Part shown: one piece after another, positions 10,026 through 17,906 of the stretch
Layout of the letters: each line of letters begins with the position of its first letter
Numbering within the stretch: position 1 is the stretch's first letter
Assembly (NCBI GenBank): GCA_030430495.1
Contig: JAUIKM010000045.1
Span: 1-40,116 of the forward strand
DNA from: a bacterium
GTDB taxonomy: Bacteria > Bacteroidota > Ignavibacteria > Kapaibacteriales > UBA7675
Length of the DNA stretch: 40,116 nucleotides
Direction of reading: 5' to 3'
Translations under genes and position numbers: made by a program
The notes under the pieces: generated by a model
Seen by the model: the letters and a program-made list of their open reading frames with translations, nothing else
What the model was told of the DNA's origin: nothing
Database searches by the model: none

Positions 10026-10126
10026 GGCGGCGGGGCGGGCGATGGGGCAGGCGGGCCCCTTGATTCACCCAAAAATGCGCCCAAAATTTCCGAGCCTCCC
10101 GTTTAACACCAAAAACCACCCGCTCA
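10026..10126. repeat. Dispersed intergenic repeat R2, copy 2
   Basis: Same orientation as copy 1 at 93-193, with 39 identical bases at 10026-10064 and clear similarity to 10126. The bases just before it (GGTGGCGG) also resemble the inner end of the right inverted-repeat arm, so repeat pieces seem to be shuffled between the three sites. Confidence 0.85.
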
Positions 10127-10247
10127 CGACTTAACACAGCCCGTTCACACACTCAAACAGACCGGCAGTCATCGCGTTTATTAAACACCGTCATCACTGG
10201 CTGAACCGGGCCATTTAACAGTATAACCGGGGCTTCTTTGCTCGCAA

Positions 10248-10270
10248 CCGACAATTCACCGAATTGTCGG
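10248..10270. other. Perfect 10-bp inverted repeat with 3-nt loop
   Basis: CCGACAATTC, then ACC, then GAATTGTCGG. There is no T-run on either side, so it is not a normal intrinsic terminator. It could be an operator or a repeat-associated hairpin. Confidence 0.6.
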
Positions 10271-10380
10271 CCGAGCATGGATTCGAACACGACCGAGCGG
10301 TTCTAACGGGCGGCGCAGCCAAACGCCGCCATCTCACTGCGTGAACAAAAGGCGGGACCGAACTGCGCAACCAAACGGCG

Positions 10381-10424
10381 CCTGATCTCTGAGCGAACAA
10401 TCAACACCTGATCTCTGAGCGAAC
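10381..10424. repeat. 18-bp direct repeat
   Basis: CCTGATCTCTGAGCGAAC occurs exactly at 10381-10398 and 10407-10424, starts 26 bp apart. It is intergenic and has no assigned function. Confidence 0.85.
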
Positions 10425-10503
10425 GGAAACTCGCGCCTACGGTTTTAAACAGCCGGCAGAAAAACTTAACACTCGATCAAACGCTCCATACCCCTCACCC
10501 CAT

Positions 10504-10555
10504 GACAAACAAAAAATTCATAAAGCAAGCCACGCGCGCGGGGCGAAGCAATCAG
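10504..10555 (+). repeat. Boundary repeat R3, copy 3 (core at 10504-10514)
   Basis: GACAAACAAAA, then AAAGCAAGCC and GGGGCGAAGC. It lies just beyond the stop of the ABC ATPase gene, in the opposite orientation to that operon, and pairs with copy 4 at the operon's other end. Confidence 0.7.
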
Positions 10556-10563
10556 AGATCTGC

Positions 10564-11337
10564 TCAGTTGAAACGCTCGATGAAGTCCCGCACCACAGGG
10601 TCAGTGCTGGCGCGCATCTCGTCCGGTGTGCCCAGGAAATGCACCACGCCGTTGTACAACATCGCCACCGTTTTGGCGATGCGGTAAACCGAAAACATGT
10701 CGTGTGTGATAACTATCGATGTGGCCTTGAGTTTGCGCGTGAGTGCCAAAATCAACTGGTCGATTTGCTCGGAAGTGACGGGGTCCAGACCGGTCGTCGG
10801 CTCGTCGTAGAACACGTAGGACGGCTCGCCGACAAGGGCGCGCGCCACGCCGACGCGCTTGCGCATCCCGCCCGATAAATCAGAGGGTTTTTTGTTTTTG
10901 AGGATGTTCCACTCGCGATCAAATTCCTCCGCACTCACCTCATTTGGATCGGGCAGCAGGCTGACGGCGCCAAGGACACGGCGCGCCTCCGCATCCAGTA
11001 CGTCCTCGCGCGTTTCGCCGTGCTCGTACAGACTCAGAATGATGTTTTCATAAACCGTCATCGAGTCGAAGAGGGCAGCCGACTGAAACACGTAGCCGAA
11101 ACCGCGGCGCAGCTCAAACCACTCCTCCTGGCTCATAGTGCCGACGTCATTGCCGTCGATCGTCACGTGGCCTTCGTCCGCGTCGAGCAGGCCGACGATG
11201 TGTTTGAGCAGCACGCTTTTGCCGCTGCCCGATGCGCCGATAATGCAGATCGTCTCACCCGTGGGGATGTTCAGGTTGACGCCGTTGAGTACTTTTTTGG
11301 GGCCGAAGCTCTTGCGGAGATTTTCGATGCTGATCAT
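10564..11337 (-). CDS. ABC transporter ATPase, MlaF/Mce type
   Basis: A 257-residue nucleotide-binding subunit with Walker A GASGSGKS (34-41), Q-loop Gln86, signature LSGGM (155-159), Walker B YVFYDE (175-180) followed by PTTGLDP, and H-loop His213. The sequence most resembles MlaF/Ttg2A ATPases, which power lipid movement between inner and outer membrane through an MlaE permease and an MCE-domain protein. The segment between Q-loop and signature (about 100-150) is longer than I expect for MlaF. No permease or MCE gene is present; the three genes upstream in the same operon encode predicted lipoproteins. The start codon lacks a strong ribosome site. ATPase identity is secure; the Mla assignment is family-level inference. 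Confidence 0.9.
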   Translation of the reverse strand: MISIENLRKSFGPKKVLNGVNLNIPTGETICIIGASGSGKSVLLKHIVGLLDADEGHVTIDGNDVGTMSQEEWFELRRGFGYVFQSAALFDSMTVYENIILSLYEHGETREDVLDAEARRVLGAVSLLPDPNEVSAEEFDREWNILKNKKPSDLSGGMRKRVGVARALVGEPSYVFYDEPTTGLDPVTSEQIDQLILALTRKLKATSIVITHDMFSVYRIAKTVAMLYNGVVHFLGTPDEMRASTDPVVRDFIERFN

Positions 11338-11373
11338 CTGCTACCGGGGATAGGCTGTTGCAAATCTGTCAGG

Positions 11374-12030
11374 TCATTCGACAATGACGGTTGGACGATT
11401 GACCGTGCTGATTCGTGGCAGTGCATCCGTCCAGGTGAAGTTGGAGAACGCAGCCGCGCCGCCCGGAGGAGTCTCAAACACAAGAAATTCAGTGGCCGGG
11501 TTGGTCATGTGCGCATCGTAGAGCAACTCACAGTCAATCATGATGCGCAGGCGCCGCGCGTCGTTGAGAACGCGGAATCGCGCCGCGCGGCCGTGCTCCG
11601 CCCGGATATCCGCCCGCTGCGCCAGCACCTGCCCTTTGTACGTCAGCTCCGTGCCGTCCACGCCGTAGCGCAGTCGCACGGAAGGCGTCAGGTCGAATTC
11701 GATCGGCACGGCGCGGATGTGAATATCCGTGTAATCGCCAAATTGCAGGTTGGCGTAGAACTCGACTTCAATCTGTGTGTCGCGCCACATGCGCACCGCC
11801 GCCAGAGCCGAATCCTGCAGCAGCACCGTCGCGCCCTGCTCGGTTTCCACCGTGCCGATCGGCGTCAGCTTGCGCCCGTAAACCGCAAACGGCGTCAGCT
11901 CGTTCAGCACAAAACCCTCGGAATAACAGCCCGACAGCAGCAGGAGCGGAAACAGGTGTACAGCGATCCGACGCAGTCGGGAATGTCTGCGAACGCCGGA
12001 TGAATCGCTATGACGCCTTTGAACTTTCAC
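11374..12030 (-). CDS. Predicted lipoprotein, unknown function
   Basis: 218 residues. A basic N-region, a hydrophobic stretch and the lipobox LLSGC predict lipidation at Cys35. The mature part has alternating hydrophobic residues suggesting beta structure and contains no family I recognise. Its ATG overlaps the stop of the preceding barrel gene by four bases, so the two are probably translationally coupled; 36 bp separate it from the ABC ATPase gene. The context suggests an envelope job shared with those proteins, but nothing in the sequence specifies which. Confidence 0.8.
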   Translation of the reverse strand: MKVQRRHSDSSGVRRHSRLRRIAVHLFPLLLLSGCYSEGFVLNELTPFAVYGRKLTPIGTVETEQGATVLLQDSALAAVRMWRDTQIEVEFYANLQFGDYTDIHIRAVPIEFDLTPSVRLRYGVDGTELTYKGQVLAQRADIRAEHGRAARFRVLNDARRLRIMIDCELLYDAHMTNPATEFLVFETPPGGAAAFSNFTWTDALPRISTVNRPTVIVE

Positions 12031-13505
12031 TCGCGGTTGTAGCGCAATTCCTGTGGAAAAAAGATGCGATCCTGGATGCCCAGCGTAAAACCGGCGTAGA
12101 AGCCGGAAAAGTCGTCGAAGCTGCCGATGTTGTTGCGCACAAATTCGGCCAGCTCAGTGTCGATGCCCGTGCTGCCATTGACGTAACCCGCCGTCAGGCC
12201 GACGTTAAAGCGCTCCATGACGTAGAGGTTCAGGTTCGCGCCAAGGTGGAAAAAACTCGAGGGAAAGTAGTTGTACTCGGCAAAGGGCTCAAGCGAGAGT
12301 TCGTCCGGAATCAGCGTCTGGAAAAAACCGGCGCGCAGCGGCAGCACGCCCACGCCGCCCGCATTTTTGCCAAGCGCCACAATGTTGAACAGCGACGTGC
12401 CCGCGTAGACGCGGTAGTCCGCCCAGGGAAGGGCGATCGACGTGTTGGCCACGCTCAGAATCACGCCGGTGATCGGAAGGTTGACGTCCTGATCCGGATC
12501 GCTGCCGTCGGCAAAGACCGACACGTCCTCGCCGCCGAACAAAAGTGACGCGCGCAGCAGGCCGATGCGCCAGGCCGAGTGCTCGTGATCCTTCCACTCC
12601 GTGTAGGTCTCCGGCACGCGGTTGAGAAAGTCGATCACCGACACGCCGAAACCGAAATAGGGGAAATTGACCGACTCGCCCGTCGCCGCGCCGCCCGGGC
12701 TGTTGTCATCCGTGATGAACGGCGAGTACGTGGCGTTGAGTCCGACGACGTAACCCAGGTAGGCGCGCAGATTGAGCCCGCCCATCGAGCCGACGTCAAA
12801 GGTGCCGCCCAGGTTGACGTAATGCGAGGGATACCAGCCCATGCCGAAAGTCGGCGTGACCGCCACGTAGGGAATTTCTTCGCGCAGGTAAAAACGCTTG
12901 CGAATGTACAGCGGCAGAATGCTGGCCATTGTCTTGCGATCGCTCGACTCCGGCAGAATCATTTCGTAGGCCGAGGTTCCGATCGTCCAGTCGGGCGAAT
13001 CGCGGAACCAGCGCAGGCGTCCTTCATAAATCAAAAAGCGGTACAGACCGCCGCCGAAGGTCGCGTTATTGCGCGAGGTCGTGTCGAGTGGATCGAGTGA
13101 GTTTTCAGCAAAGTCGGCGTCGAACAGACCATACACGCCCAGAATCCCGGAGCCGATGCCGCGGTCGCCCGCGCCGGTCAGCAGCAGGCCGGCGCTCTCA
13201 AAAAGGCCGACGCGGATGAAGTCGGGATAAAAGCGGTTCTCAATGCTGTCGTACTGGATGGTATTGCGCGTAATCTCGACGGTGCGGGAGGATGGATAAA
13301 TGACGCCGTTATCGCGATCGCCGGGCTGGTTGCGCACCAGGTCGTTTTCGGTGGTGTCGCGCACGGTAATTGTATACAGATCGCTTTCCGTGCGGGTGAT
13401 GCAGGACTGCATCAGCAGGCCGGCCAGCATCAGCCCGGTCAGGCTGAAAATCGCAATTGGGCGGCGGCGCCATCCGCGCTTCGGTCCGCACTCGTCGGCA
13501 ATCAT
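12027..13505 (-). CDS. Outer-membrane barrel-like lipoprotein
   Basis: 492 residues with a basic N-region, a hydrophobic segment and a possible lipobox LMQSC (Cys35). The rest has many short amphipathic, aromatic-rich strands (e.g. YVAVTPTFGMGWYPSHY, NLNLYVMERFNVGLTAGYV) typical of an outer-membrane beta-barrel. I cannot assign a substrate. It starts 2 bp after the stop of the small lipoprotein gene and overlaps the next gene by 4 bp, so it is the core of a four-gene operon that ends with the Mla-type ATPase. A periplasmic beta-sandwich is a less likely alternative. Confidence 0.75.
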   Translation of the reverse strand: MIADECGPKRGWRRRPIAIFSLTGLMLAGLLMQSCITRTESDLYTITVRDTTENDLVRNQPGDRDNGVIYPSSRTVEITRNTIQYDSIENRFYPDFIRVGLFESAGLLLTGAGDRGIGSGILGVYGLFDADFAENSLDPLDTTSRNNATFGGGLYRFLIYEGRLRWFRDSPDWTIGTSAYEMILPESSDRKTMASILPLYIRKRFYLREEIPYVAVTPTFGMGWYPSHYVNLGGTFDVGSMGGLNLRAYLGYVVGLNATYSPFITDDNSPGGAATGESVNFPYFGFGVSVIDFLNRVPETYTEWKDHEHSAWRIGLLRASLLFGGEDVSVFADGSDPDQDVNLPITGVILSVANTSIALPWADYRVYAGTSLFNIVALGKNAGGVGVLPLRAGFFQTLIPDELSLEPFAEYNYFPSSFFHLGANLNLYVMERFNVGLTAGYVNGSTGIDTELAEFVRNNIGSFDDFSGFYAGFTLGIQDRIFFPQELRYNRE

Positions 13506-13507
13506 GG

Positions 13508-13843
13508 TTAATCCTGTGGTTCGTCGAAGTCGATAATTTCAAGCACTTCCGCGACAGTGCCCACCTGACAGACGCTGGCCGCCTTGGGATTCGGTCGGAT
13601 AATCAGCGTGACCGTCGCCCCTTCCGTCATCAGCTCCGGCAGCAATTCGCCGTCCAGCAGATAAACCTGCACGTCGTCCAGCTCCTCGCCGGCCTGCAGC
13701 ACCCAGCACCCGCCTTCGAGCTGCATCAGATGCATCGTACCTACGACTTCTATCGCGCCCTTATACTGATCGGCCGAGGGCGTGGCACAGGCCGCCGCGG
13801 CCAGAATCAGGGCAATCAGTGCAGTGCGGATTTTCACGGGCAA
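13508..13843 (-). CDS. Small predicted lipoprotein
   Basis: 111 residues. The N-terminus is a short signal ending in AAAAC, which predicts a lipidated Cys19, although this lipobox is weaker than those of its neighbours. The mature domain includes EGGCWVL and SVCQVGTVAEVLEI, a pattern I associate with small OB-like lipoprotein domains; the two cysteines in these strings could form a disulfide. It is the first gene of the minus-strand operon with the barrel lipoprotein, the second lipoprotein and the ABC ATPase. No specific function can be given. Confidence 0.75.
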   Translation of the reverse strand: MPVKIRTALIALILAAAACATPSADQYKGAIEVVGTMHLMQLEGGCWVLQAGEELDDVQVYLLDGELLPELMTEGATVTLIIRPNPKAASVCQVGTVAEVLEIIDFDEPQD

Positions 13844-13879
13844 TACTCACAGAATACGACTTTCACTAACTGGAGTCGC

Positions 13880-13923
13880 GACGCGTTCCTTTGGTCGCCT
13901 TTTCCAGGCCATTTTTGTTTGTC
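13880..13923 (-). repeat. Boundary repeat R3, copy 4 (core at 13913-13923)
   Basis: On the minus strand GACAAACAAAA is preceded by CCGGC and followed by a diverged second half (GGCGACC). It lies just upstream of the lipoprotein/ABC operon, in the operon's orientation, while copy 3 sits beyond the operon's end in the opposite orientation. Confidence 0.65.
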
Positions 13924-13998
13924 GCCGGGAGCGAAGCCGTGCAGTGTACGGCAGGGTGGAGTCGGCAAGGGCCTGAGCCGACAAGCGACGGCGGCAAA

Positions 13999-14688
13999 TC
14001 AGGGCGCGGTCGCTTCCACCTCGATAGCCAGGTGCGCCACGGAGCCGAGCCGCGCTTCCAGCTTGTCGCCGGGGGAGATAGACCCGACGCCGTGCGGCGT
14101 GCCGGTAAAAATGCAGTCGCCGCGGCGCAGCGTAAAGATGCCGGAGAGCCAGGCGATCAGTTCGTTGACGCTGTGCGTCATGTCGCGTGTGTTGCCGCTT
14201 TGTCGCAGATATCCGTTCACAAATAGCTCAAGGTCAAAATCACCGCGGCCGCCGTCCAGTGCATAGGCGGGCACGATCTGGGAAATCGGCGCTGAACCGG
14301 CAAAAGCCTTGGCGCGCGCCCAGGGCCAGCCGTTGTTCTTGGCTTCGCGCTGGACATCGCGCAGCGTGATGTCGATACCGACCGCATAACCGGCAATAAA
14401 ACGCGCGGCGGACTCGGCGCTGACGTTCTCGGCGTCGCGCCCGATTACCACGACCATTTCCACTTCGTGGTGGACGTCGCCCTGGTCAAACGGCAGGGTC
14501 AGCACGCTGCCGTGCGGCAGGTAGGCCGCCGGCGGTTTCAGGAAAACCAGCGGCTCCGCCCGCGGTTTGTCATCACCCATTTCGGCGGCGTGCAGCGCGT
14601 AATTTTTACCGATGCAGTACATCGTGCCGACCGGCGTCACGGTCGAATCGGCAAAGATGAAGTTGCGCTTGTCCAGTGTTTCTGCCAT
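13999..14688 (-). CDS. Fumarylacetoacetate hydrolase (FAH) family protein
   Basis: 229 residues, the usual size of single-domain FAHD1-like enzymes. The motif CIGKNYALHAAEMG (25-38) and the metal-ligand region HHEVEMVVVIG, followed by GIDITLRDVQ and FTGTPHGVG, match the FAH fold, in which acidic residues hold a divalent metal for C-C bond cleavage or decarboxylation of beta-keto acids. Family members include acylpyruvases, oxaloacetate decarboxylases and dienedioate isomerases; the substrate here cannot be told. It follows ispD by 18 bp, so the two are probably co-transcribed. The GGAG sequence is very close to ATG 14688. Confidence 0.88.
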   Translation of the reverse strand: MAETLDKRNFIFADSTVTPVGTMYCIGKNYALHAAEMGDDKPRAEPLVFLKPPAAYLPHGSVLTLPFDQGDVHHEVEMVVVIGRDAENVSAESAARFIAGYAVGIDITLRDVQREAKNNGWPWARAKAFAGSAPISQIVPAYALDGGRGDFDLELFVNGYLRQSGNTRDMTHSVNELIAWLSGIFTLRRGDCIFTGTPHGVGSISPGDKLEARLGSVAHLAIEVEATAP

Positions 14689-14706
14689 AGCTCCGTAATT
14701 CGGTCT

Positions 14707-15414
14707 TCAATGCGCCGGTCGCCGGGACGCGGCGGCGGCAAGGTATTGCGTTATTCGCTCGTGATCGGAACGGGTCGTCAGTTTGATGTTGTCGGCTTCG
14801 CCGTCTATCAGCACGACGCGATGGCCGAACGCCTCTACGGCGGAGGCGTCGTCCGTAACGCGTATGCCGCGGCTGCGAACATGCGCCAGCGCCGATTGCA
14901 GCAGGGATCGCTTGAAACCCTGAGGCGTCTGGACGGCTCGCAGACCCGAGCGCGGCGGCGTGCGCAGAACAAACCCGTCCGCATCGATTTCCTTGATCGT
15001 GTCGCTCGGAGTTATGCCGGGCACGGCGGCGTCAAAATGCTGCGCCGCACTGATCACGCGCAGAACCAGCTCGTCGCTCACGCAGGGCCGGACAGCATCG
15101 TGAACCAACACAATATCGGCCGTTCGGGCTGTCGGGCTTTGCAGTGCGGCCGCAACCGAGTCCTGCCGTTCAGAACCGCCGATTAATATATCACGGACTT
15201 TGTTAAGAGCATAATCTTCGACAAGGGCCTCAAGCGTTTCCCGATATTCCTCGGAAACGGCCACCACAATGCCGTCTATCAGGCCGCAACGCTGGAAAAC
15301 GCGGATGGTGTGGACCAGAACCGGAATGCCCGCGACAGTGGTGTATTGTTTCGGTTGTGGACCGCCGAAGCGCTTGCCGACTCCGGCGGCGGGTATGATG
15401 GCCACGTGTTGCAT
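14707..15414 (-). CDS. ispD: 2-C-methyl-D-erythritol 4-phosphate cytidylyltransferase
   Basis: 235 residues, normal for IspD, which transfers CMP from CTP to methylerythritol phosphate in the non-mevalonate isoprenoid pathway. The nucleotide-binding N-terminus PAAGVGKRFGG followed by PKQY (8-24), the metal-binding HDAVRP (105-110), TPSDTIKE and the C-terminal TDDASAVEAFG are all present and in order. It precedes the FAH-family gene. No other pathway gene is in the window, and ispF is not fused to it. Confidence 0.95.
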   Translation of the reverse strand: MQHVAIIPAAGVGKRFGGPQPKQYTTVAGIPVLVHTIRVFQRCGLIDGIVVAVSEEYRETLEALVEDYALNKVRDILIGGSERQDSVAAALQSPTARTADIVLVHDAVRPCVSDELVLRVISAAQHFDAAVPGITPSDTIKEIDADGFVLRTPPRSGLRAVQTPQGFKRSLLQSALAHVRSRGIRVTDDASAVEAFGHRVVLIDGEADNIKLTTRSDHERITQYLAAAASRRPAH

Positions 15415-15486
15415 GTAGACGCTGTTCCGGGCGGAAAGGCACGACCCTGAGTTCGTTCGCGGCGAATTTCTGTGTTGATTGAGCGC

Positions 15487-16980
15487 TCAGCGCAGCACGC
15501 GCAGGTTCAGATTGGTCGCGCCGTCCCTGGTATGCACGCGCACGATGTACGCACCCGGGACCAGCCCGGAGGTATGCAGCAGGACGGATTGTTCCCTGAC
15601 TTCTGCAACAGCCGTTTTTTGTTCGCCGCGCAGGTTGAAGACTTCTATCGACTCGATGGTTTCCGGCGTTTGCGCTGCAATGCGAACAATATTGTCGGCC
15701 GGGTTCGGGCTCAAGGTCAGCAGGGGCTGAATCGCCTCGGTCTCGTCGGCTGAGCTGACCGTGCCTTCCAGTGAAAAAATGCCGCGATTGCGCGTAATGC
15801 CGCGCGCGTCGTCGAGTTTGATGCTGAGATTTTGTTCCAGCGGCCTTGCGCTTTCAACCTGCAAATACACCACCGTGCCGTTGAGGCGCACGCCGGTATG
15901 CGGGTAAAAATGACCGATCGCCAGGCTCACGCTGCGCGTATCGTTGTTGATCTCGTCAACAAACTGGCCGCCCGGCTGCAGAAAAACCTCGCCGTTGGTG
16001 ATTCCGACCACTTCGACGTCCGCCGGCAGATGCGCCCATGAGATGCGCCCCGCCAGGCCCAGCCCGATCTCATCGCTTTCCACCGTCACGGGGATGCTGT
16101 AGGTCGCGTTGAGTTTGTCGCTGCCGAAATTTTTCGTACCCCTGCCGCCGTTGATCTCGTCGTCATTTTTCTTCACGGCGCCCACGTGGATGCGGTCAAA
16201 ATTGGCCATCACCACCAGGAAGTCCGTGTTGTCGACGCGGCCGCTGCCGTCGGCGTCGGCATAGGTCACGCGCACGCTGTCCCAGGAGAGCGCACGCTGC
16301 GCGGCCCAGATTGTCGATGCCGGGTCACGCGCAAAACCGCGGATGCGGCCGGCCGGGTCGCCGTCGTCAAAAAACTGGCTGATAACCGACCAGTCCGAGT
16401 GGTCGACGACGCGGTCGTTGTTGGCGTCGCCGGGCCAGACGTCGATGAATCCGTGCACGTCGTAAGAATTGCTGATGCCCACCAGCCGCTCAATCGATCG
16501 ATCGATATTGCCGACCACGGCTTCCGGTTTGGTAAAGCTGAAACGCACCCGCGAGTTGTGCACCGCGTTGGCTGCGCCGATAAAGTTCAGTCGAATGACG
16601 GTGTGGTCGTTGAGGCCGGGACGGCCGACGGGATTGGCAAGCTGCGCCGCAACGGAGATGCTGCCGGTGCCGTTGGCCTGATTGGTGCGCACCGGCGGCA
16701 CCGTCAATTCAGACTCGGCATACGCACCGTCGGCGGACCAGCCGTCAAAACGGATCGCGCCGGCGTTGGTCCACTGCATTTCAAAAAAGACGCCTTTGAT
16801 GTTGTTCAAACCTTCCACGCGCACGTTCAGGCTGAACGGCTGTGTAGCTGTCAGGAAGTGGTTCTTGCCGGTGGAGGGCGGCCGGTCGGCGCGTTCAATC
16901 AGTATGGTCTGAGCCTGGACGGTAGTCGCCAGACAGAGTAGCGCCGCAATCAGAGTCGAAAATCGTAGGGTTGTTCGCAT
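15487..16980 (-). CDS. T9SS-exported protein with cohesin-like and dockerin-like regions
   Basis: 497 residues from ATG 16980, chosen because it opens a clean signal peptide (MRTTLRFSTL... ending VQAQ); the open frame extends further upstream but looks non-coding. Residues about 40-180 resemble a cohesin/carbohydrate-binding beta-sandwich. About 180-262 hold two dockerin-like calcium loops, GDANNDRVVDHSDW and DADGSGRVDNTDF. A middle beta domain follows, then a T9SS type A sorting domain from about 419 to the end (LTLSPNPADN...PGAYIVRVHT). The protein is expected to be surface-attached or released. Cohesin and dockerin-like pieces in one T9SS protein suggest structural or binding roles; no catalytic domain is visible. 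Confidence 0.85.
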   Translation of the reverse strand: MRTTLRFSTLIAALLCLATTVQAQTILIERADRPPSTGKNHFLTATQPFSLNVRVEGLNNIKGVFFEMQWTNAGAIRFDGWSADGAYAESELTVPPVRTNQANGTGSISVAAQLANPVGRPGLNDHTVIRLNFIGAANAVHNSRVRFSFTKPEAVVGNIDRSIERLVGISNSYDVHGFIDVWPGDANNDRVVDHSDWSVISQFFDDGDPAGRIRGFARDPASTIWAAQRALSWDSVRVTYADADGSGRVDNTDFLVVMANFDRIHVGAVKKNDDEINGGRGTKNFGSDKLNATYSIPVTVESDEIGLGLAGRISWAHLPADVEVVGITNGEVFLQPGGQFVDEINNDTRSVSLAIGHFYPHTGVRLNGTVVYLQVESARPLEQNLSIKLDDARGITRNRGIFSLEGTVSSADETEAIQPLLTLSPNPADNIVRIAAQTPETIESIEVFNLRGEQKTAVAEVREQSVLLHTSGLVPGAYIVRVHTRDGATNLNLRVLR

Positions 16981-17124
16981 ACCTGCACCCGGGGACTGTA
17001 ATTTCGTCGAAGGAAAACGTGGAAAGTACGAGAACGCAGCGTAAAGGTCAAGCGGACGCCCCGCATTGTCACAGCGGTACGACCGAACAATTCCCGAACA
17101 GACCCCGGAATGCATGGCCCGAAC

Positions 17125-17754
17125 TCAGTCAGGCGCGGCAAAAGCGGACGAACCGTCGGCATCCACGCGGCGCGTGTTGAGCGACTCGTCCAGCAACCCG
17201 CGGCCGCTTTTCTTCAGGCGGCCTTCGCTCTTGAGCGAATCCAGGATTGAATCGAGAATTCCATTCACAAAAACGCCGCTTTTGTCGGTTGAATAGCGTT
17301 TGACGATTTCGATGGCTTCGTTGATCGTCACTTTGGGCGGAATGTCCTGGAAGGACAGCATTTCGGCGATGGCAATCTGCATCACGATGCGGTCGATATG
17401 CGCGATGCGGTCCAGTTCCCAGTTCTGGGAAAAGCGGCGGATCATTTCCTCGGAAAAATCCTTGTGCAGCAGCGTGGCGCGGATCAGCTCGTGACCAAAC
17501 TGCACGAGCTCGTCGTCCCAGTCGATATTGCAATCCGCTTCGAGAAGTGCGATTTCGTCGCGGGTCAGCAGCCGCTCGGAGGATTGTTCAATCTCTTCGT
17601 CGCGGAATTCAAAGGGAAAAATGCGGTCAAAGTTTTCAAGCCAGTCTACGCCGGATACGTGCATGGCGGCCAGAATCTGCATGGCTTTTTCGCGCACCAG
17701 TCGGCGCGTGCCTTTGACGCGCTCTTTGCCTTCAAGGTTATTTCGATTGCTCAT
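17125..17754 (-). CDS. nusB: Transcription antitermination protein NusB
   Basis: 209 residues. The N-terminal TRRLVREKAMQILAAMHVSG and the C-terminal core WELDRIAHIDRIVMQIAIAEML, IPPKVTINEAIEIVKRYSTDKSGVFVNGILD match NusB, an all-helical RNA-binding factor that works with NusE/S10 on rRNA operons. It is longer than the usual ~140 residues because of an acidic insert (about 40-75) and a C-terminal extension. It lies between the leucine dehydrogenase gene and the cohesin-like gene; the spacing to both suggests separate or loosely linked transcription. Confidence 0.93.
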   Translation of the reverse strand: MSNRNNLEGKERVKGTRRLVREKAMQILAAMHVSGVDWLENFDRIFPFEFRDEEIEQSSERLLTRDEIALLEADCNIDWDDELVQFGHELIRATLLHKDFSEEMIRRFSQNWELDRIAHIDRIVMQIAIAEMLSFQDIPPKVTINEAIEIVKRYSTDKSGVFVNGILDSILDSLKSEGRLKKSGRGLLDESLNTRRVDADGSSAFAAPD

Positions 17755-17830
17755 AGAAGTCGTAGGATACCGAATCAGTACACAGCCGGCGCAATCAACT
17801 CAATGGCCGACGAGACCGGCGGAACAGGAA

Positions 17831-17858
17831 TGCCGCGGGGGCTTGCGCCTCCGCGGCA
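17831..17858 (-). terminator. Hairpin between leucine dehydrogenase and nusB
   Basis: On the minus strand TGCCGCGG and CCGCGGCA form an 8-bp stem, extended inside by GGC/GCC closing a GCAA tetraloop. There is only a weak T-rich stretch after it, so termination efficiency is uncertain; it could also act as an RNA-stabilising hairpin. Confidence 0.45.
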
Positions 17859-17906
17859 CGATACTTCGGTGGAACACTGCCGGCCGCAGCCGCATTGTTC
17901 CCGGCG

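Larger units (their letters stand above)
9673..10563. other. Gene-free interval with several repeats
   Basis: About 890 bp between convergent genes. It contains R2 copy 2, an 18-bp direct repeat, a perfect 10-bp hairpin and R3 copy 3, described separately. Open frames on both strands overlap each other and have biased, low-complexity translations, so I call none. Bases 9990-10004 (GGAGGAGTGCGTCCG) recur in reverse complement at 39951-39965, near the right inverted-repeat arm. Confidence 0.6.

Noticed and set aside
9722-10152. Overlapping open frames on both strands in the 9.7-10.5 kb gap
   Set aside because: Pro/Arg-rich translations over a G/C-rich repeat, no ribosome site and mutual overlap.
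10240-10340. tRNA-like T-loop (GGATTCGAAC) on the minus strand
   Set aside because: The T-stem has mismatches and I find no matching acceptor or anticodon arm at the right distance; the loop overlaps the hairpin at 10248-10270.
16980-17115. N-terminal extension of the cohesin-like protein
   Set aside because: The extra 45 residues precede an intact signal peptide and have no supporting ribosome site.
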